In this document: piece after piece, positions 24,301 through 39,523 of the stretch | Layout: the number at the start of each line of letters is the position of its first letter | How positions within the stretch are numbered: the stretch's first letter is position 1 | NCBI GenBank assembly: GCA_004431415.1 | Contig: QPMI01000022.1 | Location: forward strand, 310,001 to 374,000 | DNA length: 64,000 nucleotides | From: Cyanophora paradoxa | Taxonomy: Eukaryota; Glaucocystophyceae; Cyanophorales; Cyanophoraceae | Direction: 5' to 3' | The notes under the pieces: model-generated | Seen by the model: only the letters and a program-made list of their open reading frames with translations | The model's database searches: none | What the model was told of the DNA's origin: nothing | Made by a program: the position numbers and the translations under genes

Positions 24301-24366
24301 AGTTTGCCCATTCGCAACGCCGTAGATTATCGGTACGCCGCGTTTTTCATTGCAGCTTGTTTATAG
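18352..24366 (+). CDS. Polycystin-2 (TRPP)-type cation channel
   Basis: About 20 exons. Start MPGTADRARALEDEARKVLQ (exon 1 18352-18642), with an acidic and Ser-rich cytosolic N-terminus (exon 2 18804-19124). IRFQLEREFQFMRLNLKRA then leads into TM1 (AIMFIFFILLFYAM). The extracellular polycystin domain follows: DIWRWMQDVLVPLFF, NAITLRQVRV, GTGGYVHVLKID, NWIDGSARALSI, FALYNKHTDIYSIAELLVE. S2-S6 come next: FNFFLILFALAVVFIF, RLDYLTSFWNIVEIALCFG, YFRIWPSLYVLW, FVILLIFGAFALTGILVFG, pore SLFRFLMGEFNYSDWS, S6 VFFIVFIVFVVLIFQNIFIA. This order is diagnostic of PKD2-like channels, Ca2+-permeable and often ciliary. The last exon reads ILPIRNAVDYRYAAFFIACL then TAG at 24364-24366. The C-tail is short, with no EF-hand or long coiled coil seen. 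A splice into the next gene is conceivable but would need introns of 23-29 nt. Confidence 0.92.
19308..19806 (+). repeat. Tandem segmental duplication in a polycystin intron
   Basis: The 846-bp intron 19273-20118 contains a two-copy duplication of about 255 bp. GATATCGCCTT, TATAAATACCGCCTTTTTCT, CCGCCTCCCTGTGCG, CATATGCATCTATA and CACCCTCCGGCCGGCCCG occur in order at 19308-19448 and 19550-19679. CACCGGTACCACCCTCCCTT with its CCCGTCCCCATT tail occurs at 19484-19548 and 19741-19804. Internally each copy also repeats CCTTCTTCTATA words. Confidence 0.8.
20667..20860 (+). repeat. Two-copy intronic direct repeat, about 70 bp
   Basis: TTAGTTCACCGTTCAGCAGT, then AGCTAT and ATAAGCTTGTTCGTTCT, occur at about 20667-20731 and 20790-20856, 123 bp apart, inside a polycystin intron. 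Confidence 0.8.
21099..21420 (+). repeat. Pyrimidine (C/T) low-complexity tract in a polycystin intron
   Basis: The intron after the exon ending NAITLRQ is almost entirely C and T with C-runs up to about 10. A similar poly-C run of about 30 bases lies at 23331-23360 in a later intron. These are polypyrimidine-tract-like and liable to length error. Confidence 0.7.
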
Positions 24367-24544
24367 TCTGTTCACTGAGTGGCTTCGCAGTGTTTCCCTC
24401 TCTTCGCGCCCGTCGCAGTGGCAGACTATTTCGGCTCTTCGGAAAATCGTGTGGGCAGATCCGAATTCCACTTCTTCCGACGCAGCCGCTTTAAAGGGCC
24501 AGCGCCCCATTGTAAGCGATCCCGCCACCGATGCTTCAGCACCG

Positions 24545-27500
24545 ATGCTAAGCGATGTCTCGCAGGACCGGACGGGCCTCCAGCTCGCAGCCCGCCAGCT
24601 GCCCGACGTGGCTTCGGACGAGGGGCTCTGCCTGGGCGCGCTCGGCGTCAAATTCGCCGCCGGTGCGGACGGCCCGCGCGCCGCGGCCGGCGTCGGGTCG
24701 TCGCTCGGCGCGGAATACGCGGCGGCGGCGGTCGAGAGCACCAGCATCGACAAGGTCGTCATTCCGAACTCGGACTACTACCCGACGCTGGACCCCGAGT
24801 ACAGACCGCTCGACGACCGGCGCGACAACCACCTGAAGTCCACAGATGCCGGCGCCAAGCCCGGGCCGCTCGGGCCCTACCCGCACCGCATCCGAATCTG
24901 GTTCGACATCAGCAAGCGGAACCGGCGCCGCTTCCTCTCGGGGCCACCTGGCCAGCTGCGCCGGCCCATTCTGGTGAACTTTGCGGGCGACGAGGTCGTC
25001 AATCCTCCGGACCCCGCCAAATGGAAGTCCGGACCCCACAAAGAGGACGCTGGCGCTCCGAATTCGAACGAGAAGGATCCCAAGAAGAAAGATTTCGAGG
25101 CCGACCCCGCGAAACTGTGCTACTACGTCCACAGCGTGTTCGCCGCCGGCCGGCCGCAGCACATGCGCTTCCTGTTTGACGTGCGTTGAAGCCTCGAAGA
25201 ATGTTGAACACTCGCGTCCGATACCGATCTAATGAGTGGCGAGCAGGTCTTGCGCGAGAACCGAAAGGCGTACCTCCAGACGTTGTCTTTCGAGGAGCTG
25301 GCCAACAGACCGCTCCTCATCCGCGTTCTCGACGGCATCTCGCAGCTCGCCGTCTCCACATACAAGAAGATTACGGGAAAGAGGGCAACCACCCAAAACC
25401 TCGACTCCCGCATCTACATGAGCGTATACCGGGTGAGACGCGGCCTCAAGCTACATACTTACGTCGAAATCGCTGCACGCTGTACGGCGGCTGACTCGAA
25501 CGCGCACGGCAGCGCGGGGTCAACGAGAACGGCATGTTCGTCGACTTCGACATGCACAGGATTCCGAGGAAGCTTCTGCTCTCGGGGAAGGTTAAACCCA
25601 TCCATCGGCTCGAATTCGGCGGCGACATGAAACCCGAGATTGCCGAAAAAAGTATCGCTGCATACCAGCTGGAGGTCGGGGGCGGTTCGTCCTCTGCAGC
25701 GGTTTCTCGGGCGAGAATACATCGTAGCTGACCGCTATCGATGTCGTGCGCGCGCAGCGCTGTCCTTGAAGCTGGAGAAGTGGACGTACCACCGCGCCTG
25801 GCTGAAGCGCACGGCCGGGGCCCCCTTCCTCTCCTCCTCACGGCAAGTATCATGATCGCGGATCTCATGTTTCCAAGCGTGTCCGCGCGCGCGTTGCTGA
25901 TCGTAAGACTCGATGCCTCCCGCGCAGCGACGCGTACTTCGACCAGCGCATTGCGAAGGACCTGAAAATCTCAGTGCCCCCGCCGACGCTGGACAAAGCG
26001 CCAGCCTGGATCAAGAGATACGCCGAGAAGCACAACGAAGCGCCTCCGGAGTCGGGAGAGCTCGTCTGCAACAAGACGCTCTGCAGGGCCTACATGTGGA
26101 TCGCGCGCTTCATCCACGAGCGCTCGAAGGAGAGCTCCGGGAAGTTCATCGCGCGCTCCGTCCGCCACTACCTCGTGTCCCCGGAGGAGGTCGGCCCCCG
26201 CCCGCCGTTCCCTGCAGCTGCAGCTGGCGCTCGAGCAAATTTAAACGAGCCGCTCGCGATCGCAGCTCGAGGTCTTCATCAACCGGCTCGTCCGCGCGCA
26301 CCGCCTCCTGAAGGAATGGCGCCTCAACGCGGCCATGGCCAAGGCGAGTTCGGGATCGATCGATTTCGGGATCGATCGATTTTCTTTCCCCCAACTTCCG
26401 TCTAAGCGAAGCGTTGCGCATGCAGGGGCGCATCGCTTTCGACGACATCAACCTGGACACCAGCAACCCGGAAGACACGTTCGTCAACGCGGCCGACGGC
26501 GGCGCGGCGTCCTTCGGCTCCACCCCGGGCCGCACCGTCGCGACCATCTTGAAGATGCTGGCCCTGGATGCCGAGCTGAAAAAGCGCGCCCGCCCTTCTC
26601 TTCCTCGCTTGGATTCCGTCCAGATCTGCTGACCGCGGCTCGCGATCGCGGGCAGGCTCGGCGAGGATCGGGAGAAGCAGGTGGCCATCTTCTCGAACGC
26701 CCAATCGAGCGCGCTGCAGAAGGCGGCGGCCAAGGCGAAAGCACTCGAGGCCGAGCTGAAGGCAGCCTTTTCTCAAGCTTCAATCCACTGCTCCCGCCCA
26801 GGTTTCCTCATTCGAATTCCCACCCAGATCAAGCGCGTGGAAGAAGAGAAGCAGCAGATGGCCCAGAAGATGGCGGAGCTCTCCGGGACGAGCAAGCTGC
26901 CCGATTCCCTCCGCTTCGACGAGTTCCTGTACCTCCTCCGCCAGGAGGTCAGATCAGATCTGATCTGATCTGATCTGAGCCTCCCCCTTCAGATCTGATC
27001 TGATCCGACGCGTTCCGGCAGGTCCTCCTCCAGTGGGAGGCCCGCTCAGATCTGAGCCAGCTCCGCCTCTTCTCGGCGTTCCTGGGGACGGCGGTGAACC
27101 AGGAGGTGGTCGCCAAGGAGGTCAAGCGAGCCCTCCTCGATTTCTCGCTCGAGTGCTTCGGTGCGGCCGGGCCGGCCGCTGCGCCCCTGCCCTCGAAATT
27201 CGAAGATTTCGAAGTCTGATCTCGAAGTTCGAAGATTTCGTCGACGTGGACGAAGAGGCGACGAGCTACATCCCGCGCCCCATCGACACGCGCGAGATCT
27301 GCGGGCTCTCGGTGCGCGCGACCTTTCATAGGCTTTCACCAACTTCAATAGGCTTAGTTGGCTTAATAGACTTAATAGGCGACCTTTAATAGGCTTAATA
27401 TTCGCGCGACCTCGCCCTCGCGGGATAAGCACAGGCCTCTACTACCCATTTTATAATTGATGCTCACGGCGCCGTGGGTGTACATGTCGCTCATGATCAT

Positions 27501-29632
27501 GGTCAGGTCGATCCCGCGATCGGTTACGCTCCCATCGTCGACTACATCGTGAGCCGATGGTGCGCATATTGTATATATCTTATCAACTACGACACGCCGA
27601 CTCCGTTTAATTTGATTTTGACTGATGATTCTTTGATTTATTTCTCAAGGGCGGAGATCCGCGTCTGGCAGTGGCCCCTAATTTTCGTGGAGCCCGACGT
27701 GGCCGGAGACCCGGGCCGGGTCACGAAGCTCTGGGACCAGGTCCGCAGCACGTGGCACCTGCAGCCGGTGACGGCCGCGAACAACCGGGCCATCCGCAAC
27801 TCGGCGAGGTGATTGAGGCCGGCTCGCTTTGATTGGAAGCTTAAGACGTGCTCGCCCGCTATCTTGCCGAGCGAACTCTTAAGAATTGGTTAAGATCTAG
27901 ATCTCACTTCCATTCGAAGCTTAAGACTTGCGCGTCGACGTCCGCTGTACTGCCGATCGAACTCTTAAGCCTTGCTTAAGATCTCGCTTCCTTTCGAAGC
28001 TTGAATCAGATCTTAAGCTTCCTGCCGATCGAACGCGAACTCGCAGGGCGTGGAACGAGCTCACCGCGTGGCCCGAGGAGTACGCCCCGTACGAGGACGC
28101 CCAAAGGATCTCGGACAACAGGCGAGAGATTTCGGAAATTGAACTTTCGGCTGCAGTGCACGCGAACGCGAGCCTGACCATGAGCCTTTTCGCCCCGCGA
28201 CCACAGTTTCTTCAAGGGCGGAAAGGATCGCGAGAGTGAGGAGGTCGCCCGGAAGCTCTACTTGAAATCCATGTGCTGGGACGACGTGAGCGCACTCCGA
28301 TTTTCGCTTAACTTTTAGCTACCCCTTGGAATTCTAGATATGCTGATGAAGTTAAAATTGATCATGATTGCGATCGCTCACACGCGCAGCCGATCGAGTA
28401 CTTGCGCAAGATCGCCGCGACCGGGTAATCAATCGCTTGCTTCGAATTCCTGCCTTCGGTCTTACAGTAGTACCGATACATATCGATGCGGCTGCATTCG
28501 TAGGTACCATCTCACGAAGATTCCGAAGAGCGACGACCGCGAGTTCGATGAGTGCCGCGAGCAGGCGAAGGGCGAGCTTCCATGTGCGTCCGCCTCATAT
28601 AATTAGGGCGTTTTACTTGACTGTTATGATAATAATGGTCGTGTGCTCTTCTTAACGGGCGATTTATCGTTCGCCTTAGGGCATTATACTTAACTGTCAT
28701 GCTTAGGGCATTATACTTGACTGTCATGATAATACTGGTTGCCCGCGCGCTCTTCTTCTTTACTGGCAATTTACGCACGTGCCCGCGCGCGCGCGCAGAC
28801 CTGCTCGCGTCGTCGAAGCACGCCGAGTTCTGCCGCCGCCTCATCAGCGCCAACGTCACCGCCCTCTCCGATGACGTGCGTACAAGTCTTATATTGTATG
28901 GACAGGAATGAAGCGGTGTTATTAATCTCATGCCCTGGTTCCAAACCAATTAAACGTTAATGTATACATTACGGATTTATTCGATCGCGATTAATTGGAT
29001 CCAGAGCCGAGAATCTCGTTATGATCAACGTTGAATTAACATTCGCGAATTGATCCGATCCGACCTGATACGCCCCGCTTCGTGCGCAGGATCTCGCGGC
29101 CCTCGAGGAGCACTCCGAGAGCCGCGCCCTTCTCGCCGAGGACCCGCCCCGCATCCCCGCCCTCTACATCCGGCCCTTCAGCTTCCTCTCCCAGAAGACC
29201 AAGGAGCTCTACATCGCCCGGGTGATTACATGCAATATAATATAATGACCTAATCTATCCTATCTATCTATCTAGCGATCTTATAACTACTCGCAGGCCA
29301 CGGCCCAGCTCAACAACCTCCTGGATATCCTGGAGAACGGCAAGCAGACTGAGCTAGAGGAGGCTCATTTCAAGCACGCGGCCGGCAAGGCGAACAACGT
29401 CGCGATGGTCGCGGTTGACGGGAAGCAGGACGAGCCTCGCGAGGCGGGAAGCGTACGCGTGTCCGAGGATGGAAAGGAAGGGAACGAGGACCCGGAGAAC
29501 CCGAGCGAACCGAGCGGCGCAGCCTCCGGCGGAGCGCGAGGCCCGAGCAGCGCAGCGGAGCAGACCGATGTCCCGGACAAGCAGCCGGGGTACACCATCA
29601 AGCTGCAGTGCCTGCACGTTCTCAAGGTCTAA
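24545..29632 (+). CDS. Large conserved-looking protein, family not recognised
   Basis: At least 15 exons ending QCLHVLKV-TAA-like stop at 29632. Firm exons include 24545-25180 (PHRIRIWFDISKRNRRRF, KLCYYVHSVFAAGRPQHMRF), 25247-25432 (LLIRVLDGISQLAVSTYKK), 25513-25684 (GMFVDFDMHRIPRKLLLSG, PIHRLEFGGDMKPEIAEK), about 25760-25845 with a GC donor (gcaagt), then NKTLCRAYMWIARFIHERS, a charged coiled coil (DREKQVAIFSNAQSSALQKA, RVEEEKQQMAQKMAELSG), LRFDEFLYLLRQEV, IRVWQWPLIFVEPDVAGDPG, YLRKIAATGYHLTKIPKSDD and ALYIRPFSFLSQKTKELYIA. It is soluble, with no membrane segments. The C-terminus is acidic and disordered. The start is uncertain: the first in-frame ATG after the polycystin stop is at 24545, but an upstream exon is possible. 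Exons between 27.3 and 27.6 kb are not resolved. Confidence 0.6.
26948..27006 (+). repeat. (TGATC)n pentamer run in an intron
   Basis: CAGATCTGATCTGATC-type pentamer repeats, interrupted once. The same pentamer run occurs at 9191-9233 in another intron, each time just upstream of an AG acceptor. Confidence 0.7.
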
Positions 29633-31140
29633 GTTGAAAGGTCGCGTGATTCACGTCTCGCGAACTATAATTAGGTGCCACGGTTACAAGCTTAAGCCGC
29701 GCAAGATCGGCACCTTCGATTTCGCAATCGCATGCATTTCTATCGTTCACGTTAGCGCACTAGTTGGTATTCTGTCTGCAGCTATACATATGCATGTTAA
29801 TGTACACGTGCACGTGCACGCAATGGTCTTCGCATTAAAGTTTGCAATGGAGATAGCTAGGATAGAACAATGTATACGTGCGTGTAGTATTCGTGATCCG
29901 ATGATTGAGTTCAGAGTTTGCTAGCCGCCATTTGATTTCAAGTTTGGAGCTCACTATGGCCTCAAATCTCCACGGCCAGCAACCAGTCACAGAATTTGAT
30001 ATTTTCTGCAAGTTCTTAAGCTTGTATGTGCAGCATATATTGTTCAGCTGCATGTGCAGCGCGCAGTATATTGTTCAGCTGCAATTAGACTCTGAGAATT
30101 AGATGCTTACGGATATTTGTCGATGCGATTGTACACGTAGAACTGCAATCAGGCCGTCGGACGATAGGGAATCAAGCAGTTCAGACATCAATACAGCGAA
30201 TTATAGCGCTCGTGATTCGTCGCCGAGTCGAATCTGTCCGATCGCGATGGTCGCATACGTATACACTTCAGTTGTGCTGATATATATATATATATTGATC
30301 TGCTGCAATTGCAGATTAAGGAGGGTGGGGATCTGCGGGGACTGATCATGAGGGGTACCGGTGTTGAGGGCTTGGGTTGGGTTGGGGAATTCGAAGGCAA
30401 GATCAGGTGAAGGCAAGCGTGGAAAGCGACAATTCCGAGTGCGCGCTTCGATTGCACGATTGAAGGGCGATGTCGAGCGAGGTCACTGAACGCGGGAGCG
30501 TTGGCCACAGATCGCCGACGTAGCATCGATTATCGCCGGATCTTTTGGAGCTCTTGCGATCGGGTTTCCGAGGTCGGGCGAACGGAGCATTTTCCGCGGC
30601 GGAATCGACTTGTTTTTTTAAGTTTGTGGTGTCATTCCTTACATGCACACCACCCCACCGTCCGTCACATCCACCGGCACGAGGGCTACTCTACTACTGT
30701 GAGCGGGTACGTCGTAGTCCAACTAACTATGTGTCCGGTCTTGCCGAGCCAGTTCTCCCAGAGCTGATTGTACCCTTCAGACATAATCCTCCGGAGCCTC
30801 CAATGGGGCCGCAGCTGAAGATCCGTGTGTCCACAGTCGTGAGTCTTCGGCATGATGTACCCAGTTGCACGGTCCTAGTTGCTTGCTTGATGGCTCCTAT
30901 GCTTGGCCGTGTTGGGACCAGGAGCTCGGTACCCCTTGCGGGGCCCCGAGGTCGGGGTTTCTCCGGGATTTGAAGCGGGTTCGGTAGTTTCGGTCCGGAT
31001 TCGAACCGGGGTCCTCTGAGCGGTAAGGCCGACACCTTATCCACTCGACTATGCCTTCCCCTGCTGCGGCGGAATCGACTGGCAGACGTCCCTCGCGCGC
31101 GGGAGCGGTGCGCGAGTCTCCCTCCACGCCGCGCTGCGAT
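29633..31140. other. Spacer between two + strand genes
   Basis: A+T-rich compared with neighbouring exons, with no gene recognised up to about 30.8 kb. Repeated GTGCAGC...TATTGTTCAGCTGCA words lie at 30028-30085. The SINE-like element (30925-31060) sits in the distal part, inside or just upstream of the 5' region of the next gene. Confidence 0.5.
30925..31060 (-). mobile_element. tRNA-derived, SINE-like element
   Basis: On the minus strand an RNA polymerase III A box, TAGTCGAGTGG (31051-31041), and a B box, GGTTCGAATCC (31008-30998), lie at tRNA-like spacing (32 bp between). The T arm is intact, but the acceptor ends (GAAGGCA and CCGAAAC) and the anticodon stem do not pair, so it is not a functional tRNA. 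About 50 bases further on the same strand is a hairpin: CTCGG, CCCC, loop GCAA, GGGG, CCGAG (30950-30925). A decayed tRNA head followed by a structured body is the usual layout of a SINE. I cannot see target-site duplications or other copies here. A tRNA pseudogene is the alternative. Confidence 0.5.
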
Positions 31141-31252
31141 ATGGATCAAATGAGTCAGATGATCCTCACTCCCTCCCATCCAGACAAGTCATATGCATGA
31201 TCAGAGAGGGCAGACGTGATTTGCAGCTGACTTGGCATTCTTCTAGTTCTGC

Positions 31253-36040
<4,788 letters not shown>

Positions 36041-36800
36041 AGCAGAAATTATCATCATAGCATGCGATTGCAAGATCTAGCACAGTTCAAGTCCAAGGGA
36101 ATATCCAGTGAACACAACGTGTACATGTACTGCGAGCTGCAGCTGCCGGGCTGAGCGGAATTTCACTATATATGTTACTAGCTATAATCGTAAGGGCCTC
36201 GGAGCGAGTCTACAAATTAAAAACGAGCCTCGATTCCGGATATCGATCCAGGTCCGGGCCCGGGGAGCCCCGCTTTGTGCCTTTGGCTACACATGCGCTG
36301 CTGTTCCTGTTCGCCTCTCCTGACCATGGGGTCCTGCGTGCACGTGCGGACTGCAGCTGGCGGCTCGCAATCGCGCAAGTTCTGATACTCCCCCCCCCCC
36401 TCCGGCCCCCTCCCCTTCCCTACCCTCTTTCCTCCTGCCTTCCCCCACCCCCCTCACACTCCGGGTTTTCCCACGTGCACCTGATCCGCGCCCTTCAGAT
36501 TTGCCGAGTCGCCTCCGCCCTCCGCACATACCTCGCGGCACGTACCCCGCAGACTGCGAACGCCTACGGAAAGCTCAGCCGGTTCCTAGCTGTGAAAATA
36601 GTTCATAGCGGTTGGGCGGGAAGAGGGGAAAGGGGGGGGGGGGGGAAGGGTAGGGGAGGCCGGGGGAAGGGCCGGAGGGGAGGAAGGGGGGGGGGGGGGG
36701 CTGGGTGGGGGCGGTGGGGTTCCCTCGGGACGCGCCCCGAGGGCCCCTCCCCCGCCTCGCGTCCCCCCGAGGCCCCGATCGTCGTCTGCGTCTGCGGCAA
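36041..36800. other. Tail-to-tail spacer between ARM/TPR gene and F-box copy C
   Basis: No gene seen. It contains C-rich (36390-36460) and G-rich (36615-36720) tracts. 3' UTRs of the two convergent genes are expected here. Confidence 0.5.
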
Positions 36801-39311
36801 TCAGCACTCGTGCCATTCCTCGTCGTCCTCGTCCGCGCGCTCGACGGTGCGGACGAGCTCGACGACCGCCGCCGGCAGCAGCTCCTGCGGGCCCGGGATC
36901 AGGGTCAGCAGGCGCGGGTGGAGCTGCAGATTCACGGAGAGACGCGCCTCGAGGACCACAACGAGCAGGTCCCCGCGAAGCTGCGGGCCGGGATAACTCA
37001 GCGGCTTCGCGTTGATCCGAGTTTGGGGCGCGCGAGCGCGGGCGCGGGCGCGCGGACGCGCACCTGCTCTCCTTCATCGTCGGTGACGCCGAGGGAGCGA
37101 AGGGCGACCCAGCGGCGCTCCCGCCGCGGCCGCCGCCGCGATCCAAAGGTGGAGGCGAGGGTTTCGGCGTCCCACACGAGCGGCGACTCGAGCTTCAGCC
37201 GCCGCAGCGCCCGCGCGTCGGTCCCGAGCCGCTGCGCACGCGTCAGGCGCGGGGTGGAAGGGACACTGCGGCCGAGCCGAACCTGGATGAGGCTCGCGGG
37301 GATGTTCTCGTCCCCGTCGAGGTAGCAGGCGAGCTGCAGCACCTCCAGTTCGGCCCAGCTGAGAGAGAGTGTGTGTGTGTGAGAAATGATGAGAGAGCGA
37401 TTGTGTGTGTGTGTGTGTGGGGGGGGGGTACGCATTCACCAGGACAGGGGCTCGACCGCGAGCTGTTCGAGGCAGTTTCCGGGTACACTCAGCTCTAGGG
37501 TCTGTGGAGGGGGCCAATCAGGGTGAGGCGGGAAGAGGAGGGGGTACACTGGGCGGGCGCAGGCCTGCAGGCGGTAGAGGCGGCGGAGGACGTTGCAGAG
37601 GGCGGCGGGGTCCGCGACCGGCGCGTTCTGCGGGGTACGCAGTTCAACGACGGCACGAGAGAAGAGACGGGGGACGGACAAGGGCCAGAGAGCGGAGGGT
37701 GGGGGCGAGGGCGGCGAGGGGTGCGATGTCCGTCCCGCCACACAGCTCCAGCGTCACGTGCTGCGGGGTACGTGAGCTGGGAGCGAACCGGGCAGGCCGG
37801 GACGCGCGGGGCGGGCCGGAGCGCGGGGCGCGCGGGGCGGGCCTCGAGGCGGGTCAGGGAGGGGAGGAACCCAATCCAGACAAAGACGCCACCAATCTCC
37901 AGCGCTGCGGAGGGGAGGGGGGTGGGGGGATTAGGCAAGGGTTTGAGCTCGGAGCAGGCGGGGGCCGCCGGCCTGCGGAGCGCACCGCGCAGGGACGCAA
38001 GGCGCGCGAGGGGCGCAGCGGCGTCGCGAGAGAGGACGGGATGGGTCCGTCTCGCGCTGCGAGGATCTTGGCTTGCGAGAGGAAAGGGGCCGGCCTGCGG
38101 CTTGCGCGGGGACGGCGCACTTACTTCGACCAGGAGATACCCCAGAACTCCACCCGGAGCCTCTCAAGAGCTGCCGAGGGTGCGAGGTTGGACAGAAACC
38201 TTCAGCACGCGTACGGGGCTGGGAGGCACGAAGTACCCCGAAATCCGGAGGAGAGTGCGACAAAGCAGGACATGGGTTCGACCTTTTGCGGCGAGCGCGC
38301 TGAAGAGCAGAGAGGGGCAGAAGTAGAAAAGGGCAGACCTCCAGTTCCGTAACCCCTTGCGATAGAAGGAAGAGAGAATTCTGGGGGCAGAAAGCGACGC
38401 TGAGGGCTCGGAGGGTGGGCGCGAGGCCGCGCAGGCTATGGAGGTGCTCCAGGGCGATCGGCAGCCTGCAGGGATTTAGGGGGGGACAAAAGGCTGAGGC
38501 CGGCGGGCGGACCCCGAAAGGTCGAGCGTGTGGATGTGGGAGAGAGAGGCGATAGCCGGCAAAGATTCCTCGAGGTATGTGGAACTGTGGTCTTCGATGC
38601 TACTGCAGGAGCTTTCGTCCGAGGCGCGAAGGGAGAGAGAGCGCAGCTCGGAGAACGCCGCGAGCGGCGGGATGCCCAGGCGAGGGCGGGCCCTGCCCTT
38701 GGGGTCCGTGAGGTCAAACCACAGCTCCAATTCGCTCACGGCGCCCGGGAAGCACTCCCGCAGCCGTCCGAGCGTCTCAGAGTCCATCACAGTGCTGTAC
38801 ACCTGCTCGCGCCCGCCCGGCATGATCACTGTGCGCGCGCCCGAACGACATCGCCGCAAGCAGATCTAGAGCATACCTGCACACGCCGCGCACCGCGCCG
38901 TGCCGCATCCGGCACCCCCAGCAGCGCCTCCAGGTCGCTCGGGCAGGGCTTCCGCAGCGCAATCCGCTCCCACGCACTGGGGTCCTCGCACAGCGATCGA
39001 AACCGACGGCACACGCGGCGATACCGCTGCAGGAGCTCGGGTCGAGCGTCGGGCGCGCTTTCGCGGGGGCCGAGCTGCGATTTGCGCATGCCCGCGCAGG
39101 CAGGCTGGCTTTGCCACTCCCGCCGCGCCGCCAGCACGAGGATGCGAACGAGCAGCTCGTCGGGCAGCGAGTCAATCGGGCAGCTCTCCTCCTCCAGCGC
39201 CGGCCAGCTTGGCTGCTCCCCCGAACTGCCATCAAGCCGGGCGCGCACACTGGAGCTGCCGCCGTCTGCTCGGTCATCTTCGCGTCCGCGCTTCGTCGCT
39301 TTGGGCTCCAT
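36801..39311 (-). CDS. F-box/LRR family protein, copy C (apparently intact)
   Basis: Start MEPKATKRGREDDRADGG at 39311, matching copy A. Exon 1 (39311-38877) holds the F-box-like helix CPIDSLPDELLVRILVLA and RYRRVCRRFRSLCEDPSAWE. Donor gtatgc joins exon 2 YSTVMDSETLGRLRECF, AVSELELWFDLTDPKG, FSELRSLSLRASDES and HIHTLDLSGS. Later LRR-like blocks: HVTLELCGGTDIAPLAALAP, LSWAELEVLQLACYLDGDE, RLTRAQRLGTDARALRRLKL and WVALRSLGVTDDEG, uninterrupted in one frame. The last exon LRGDLLVVVLEARLSVNLQL, PGPQELLPAAVVELVRTVE, DEDDEEWHEC ends at TGA (36801-36803) and matches the acidic C-terminal exon of copy A. Inferred role: SCF ubiquitin-ligase substrate adaptor. It is divergently transcribed from the starch-binding/sucrose-phosphatase gene with 212 bp between starts. 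Confidence 0.68.
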
Positions 39312-39523
39312 CTCGCTCAGAGTCGCTGCTGAGTCGGCTGCCAGTCGGAGTCTGTCGGCGGACTGTCGCTCCCTGGGGAGTACGTAAAACATTTATTCGG
39401 TCAGGGCTTTCTATACTTTCGATCTTACTATAGCTAGCTATAGCTAGCTCCGTATCTGCAATCGACAGGGGAGCCGCACGGCCGCAGCCTCATCGAAGTC
39501 GCACTTCCGCCGCCGCCGCCGTG

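Noticed and set aside
24303-24470. One fused polycystin plus downstream protein
   Set aside because: It would need two introns of 23 and 29 nt, much shorter than any other supported intron here; a normal stop at 24364-24366 is simpler.
30986-31060. A functional tRNA gene on the minus strand
   Set aside because: A and B boxes match, but acceptor strands GAAGGCA and CCGAAAC do not pair and no good anticodon stem forms, so it is listed as a SINE-like element.
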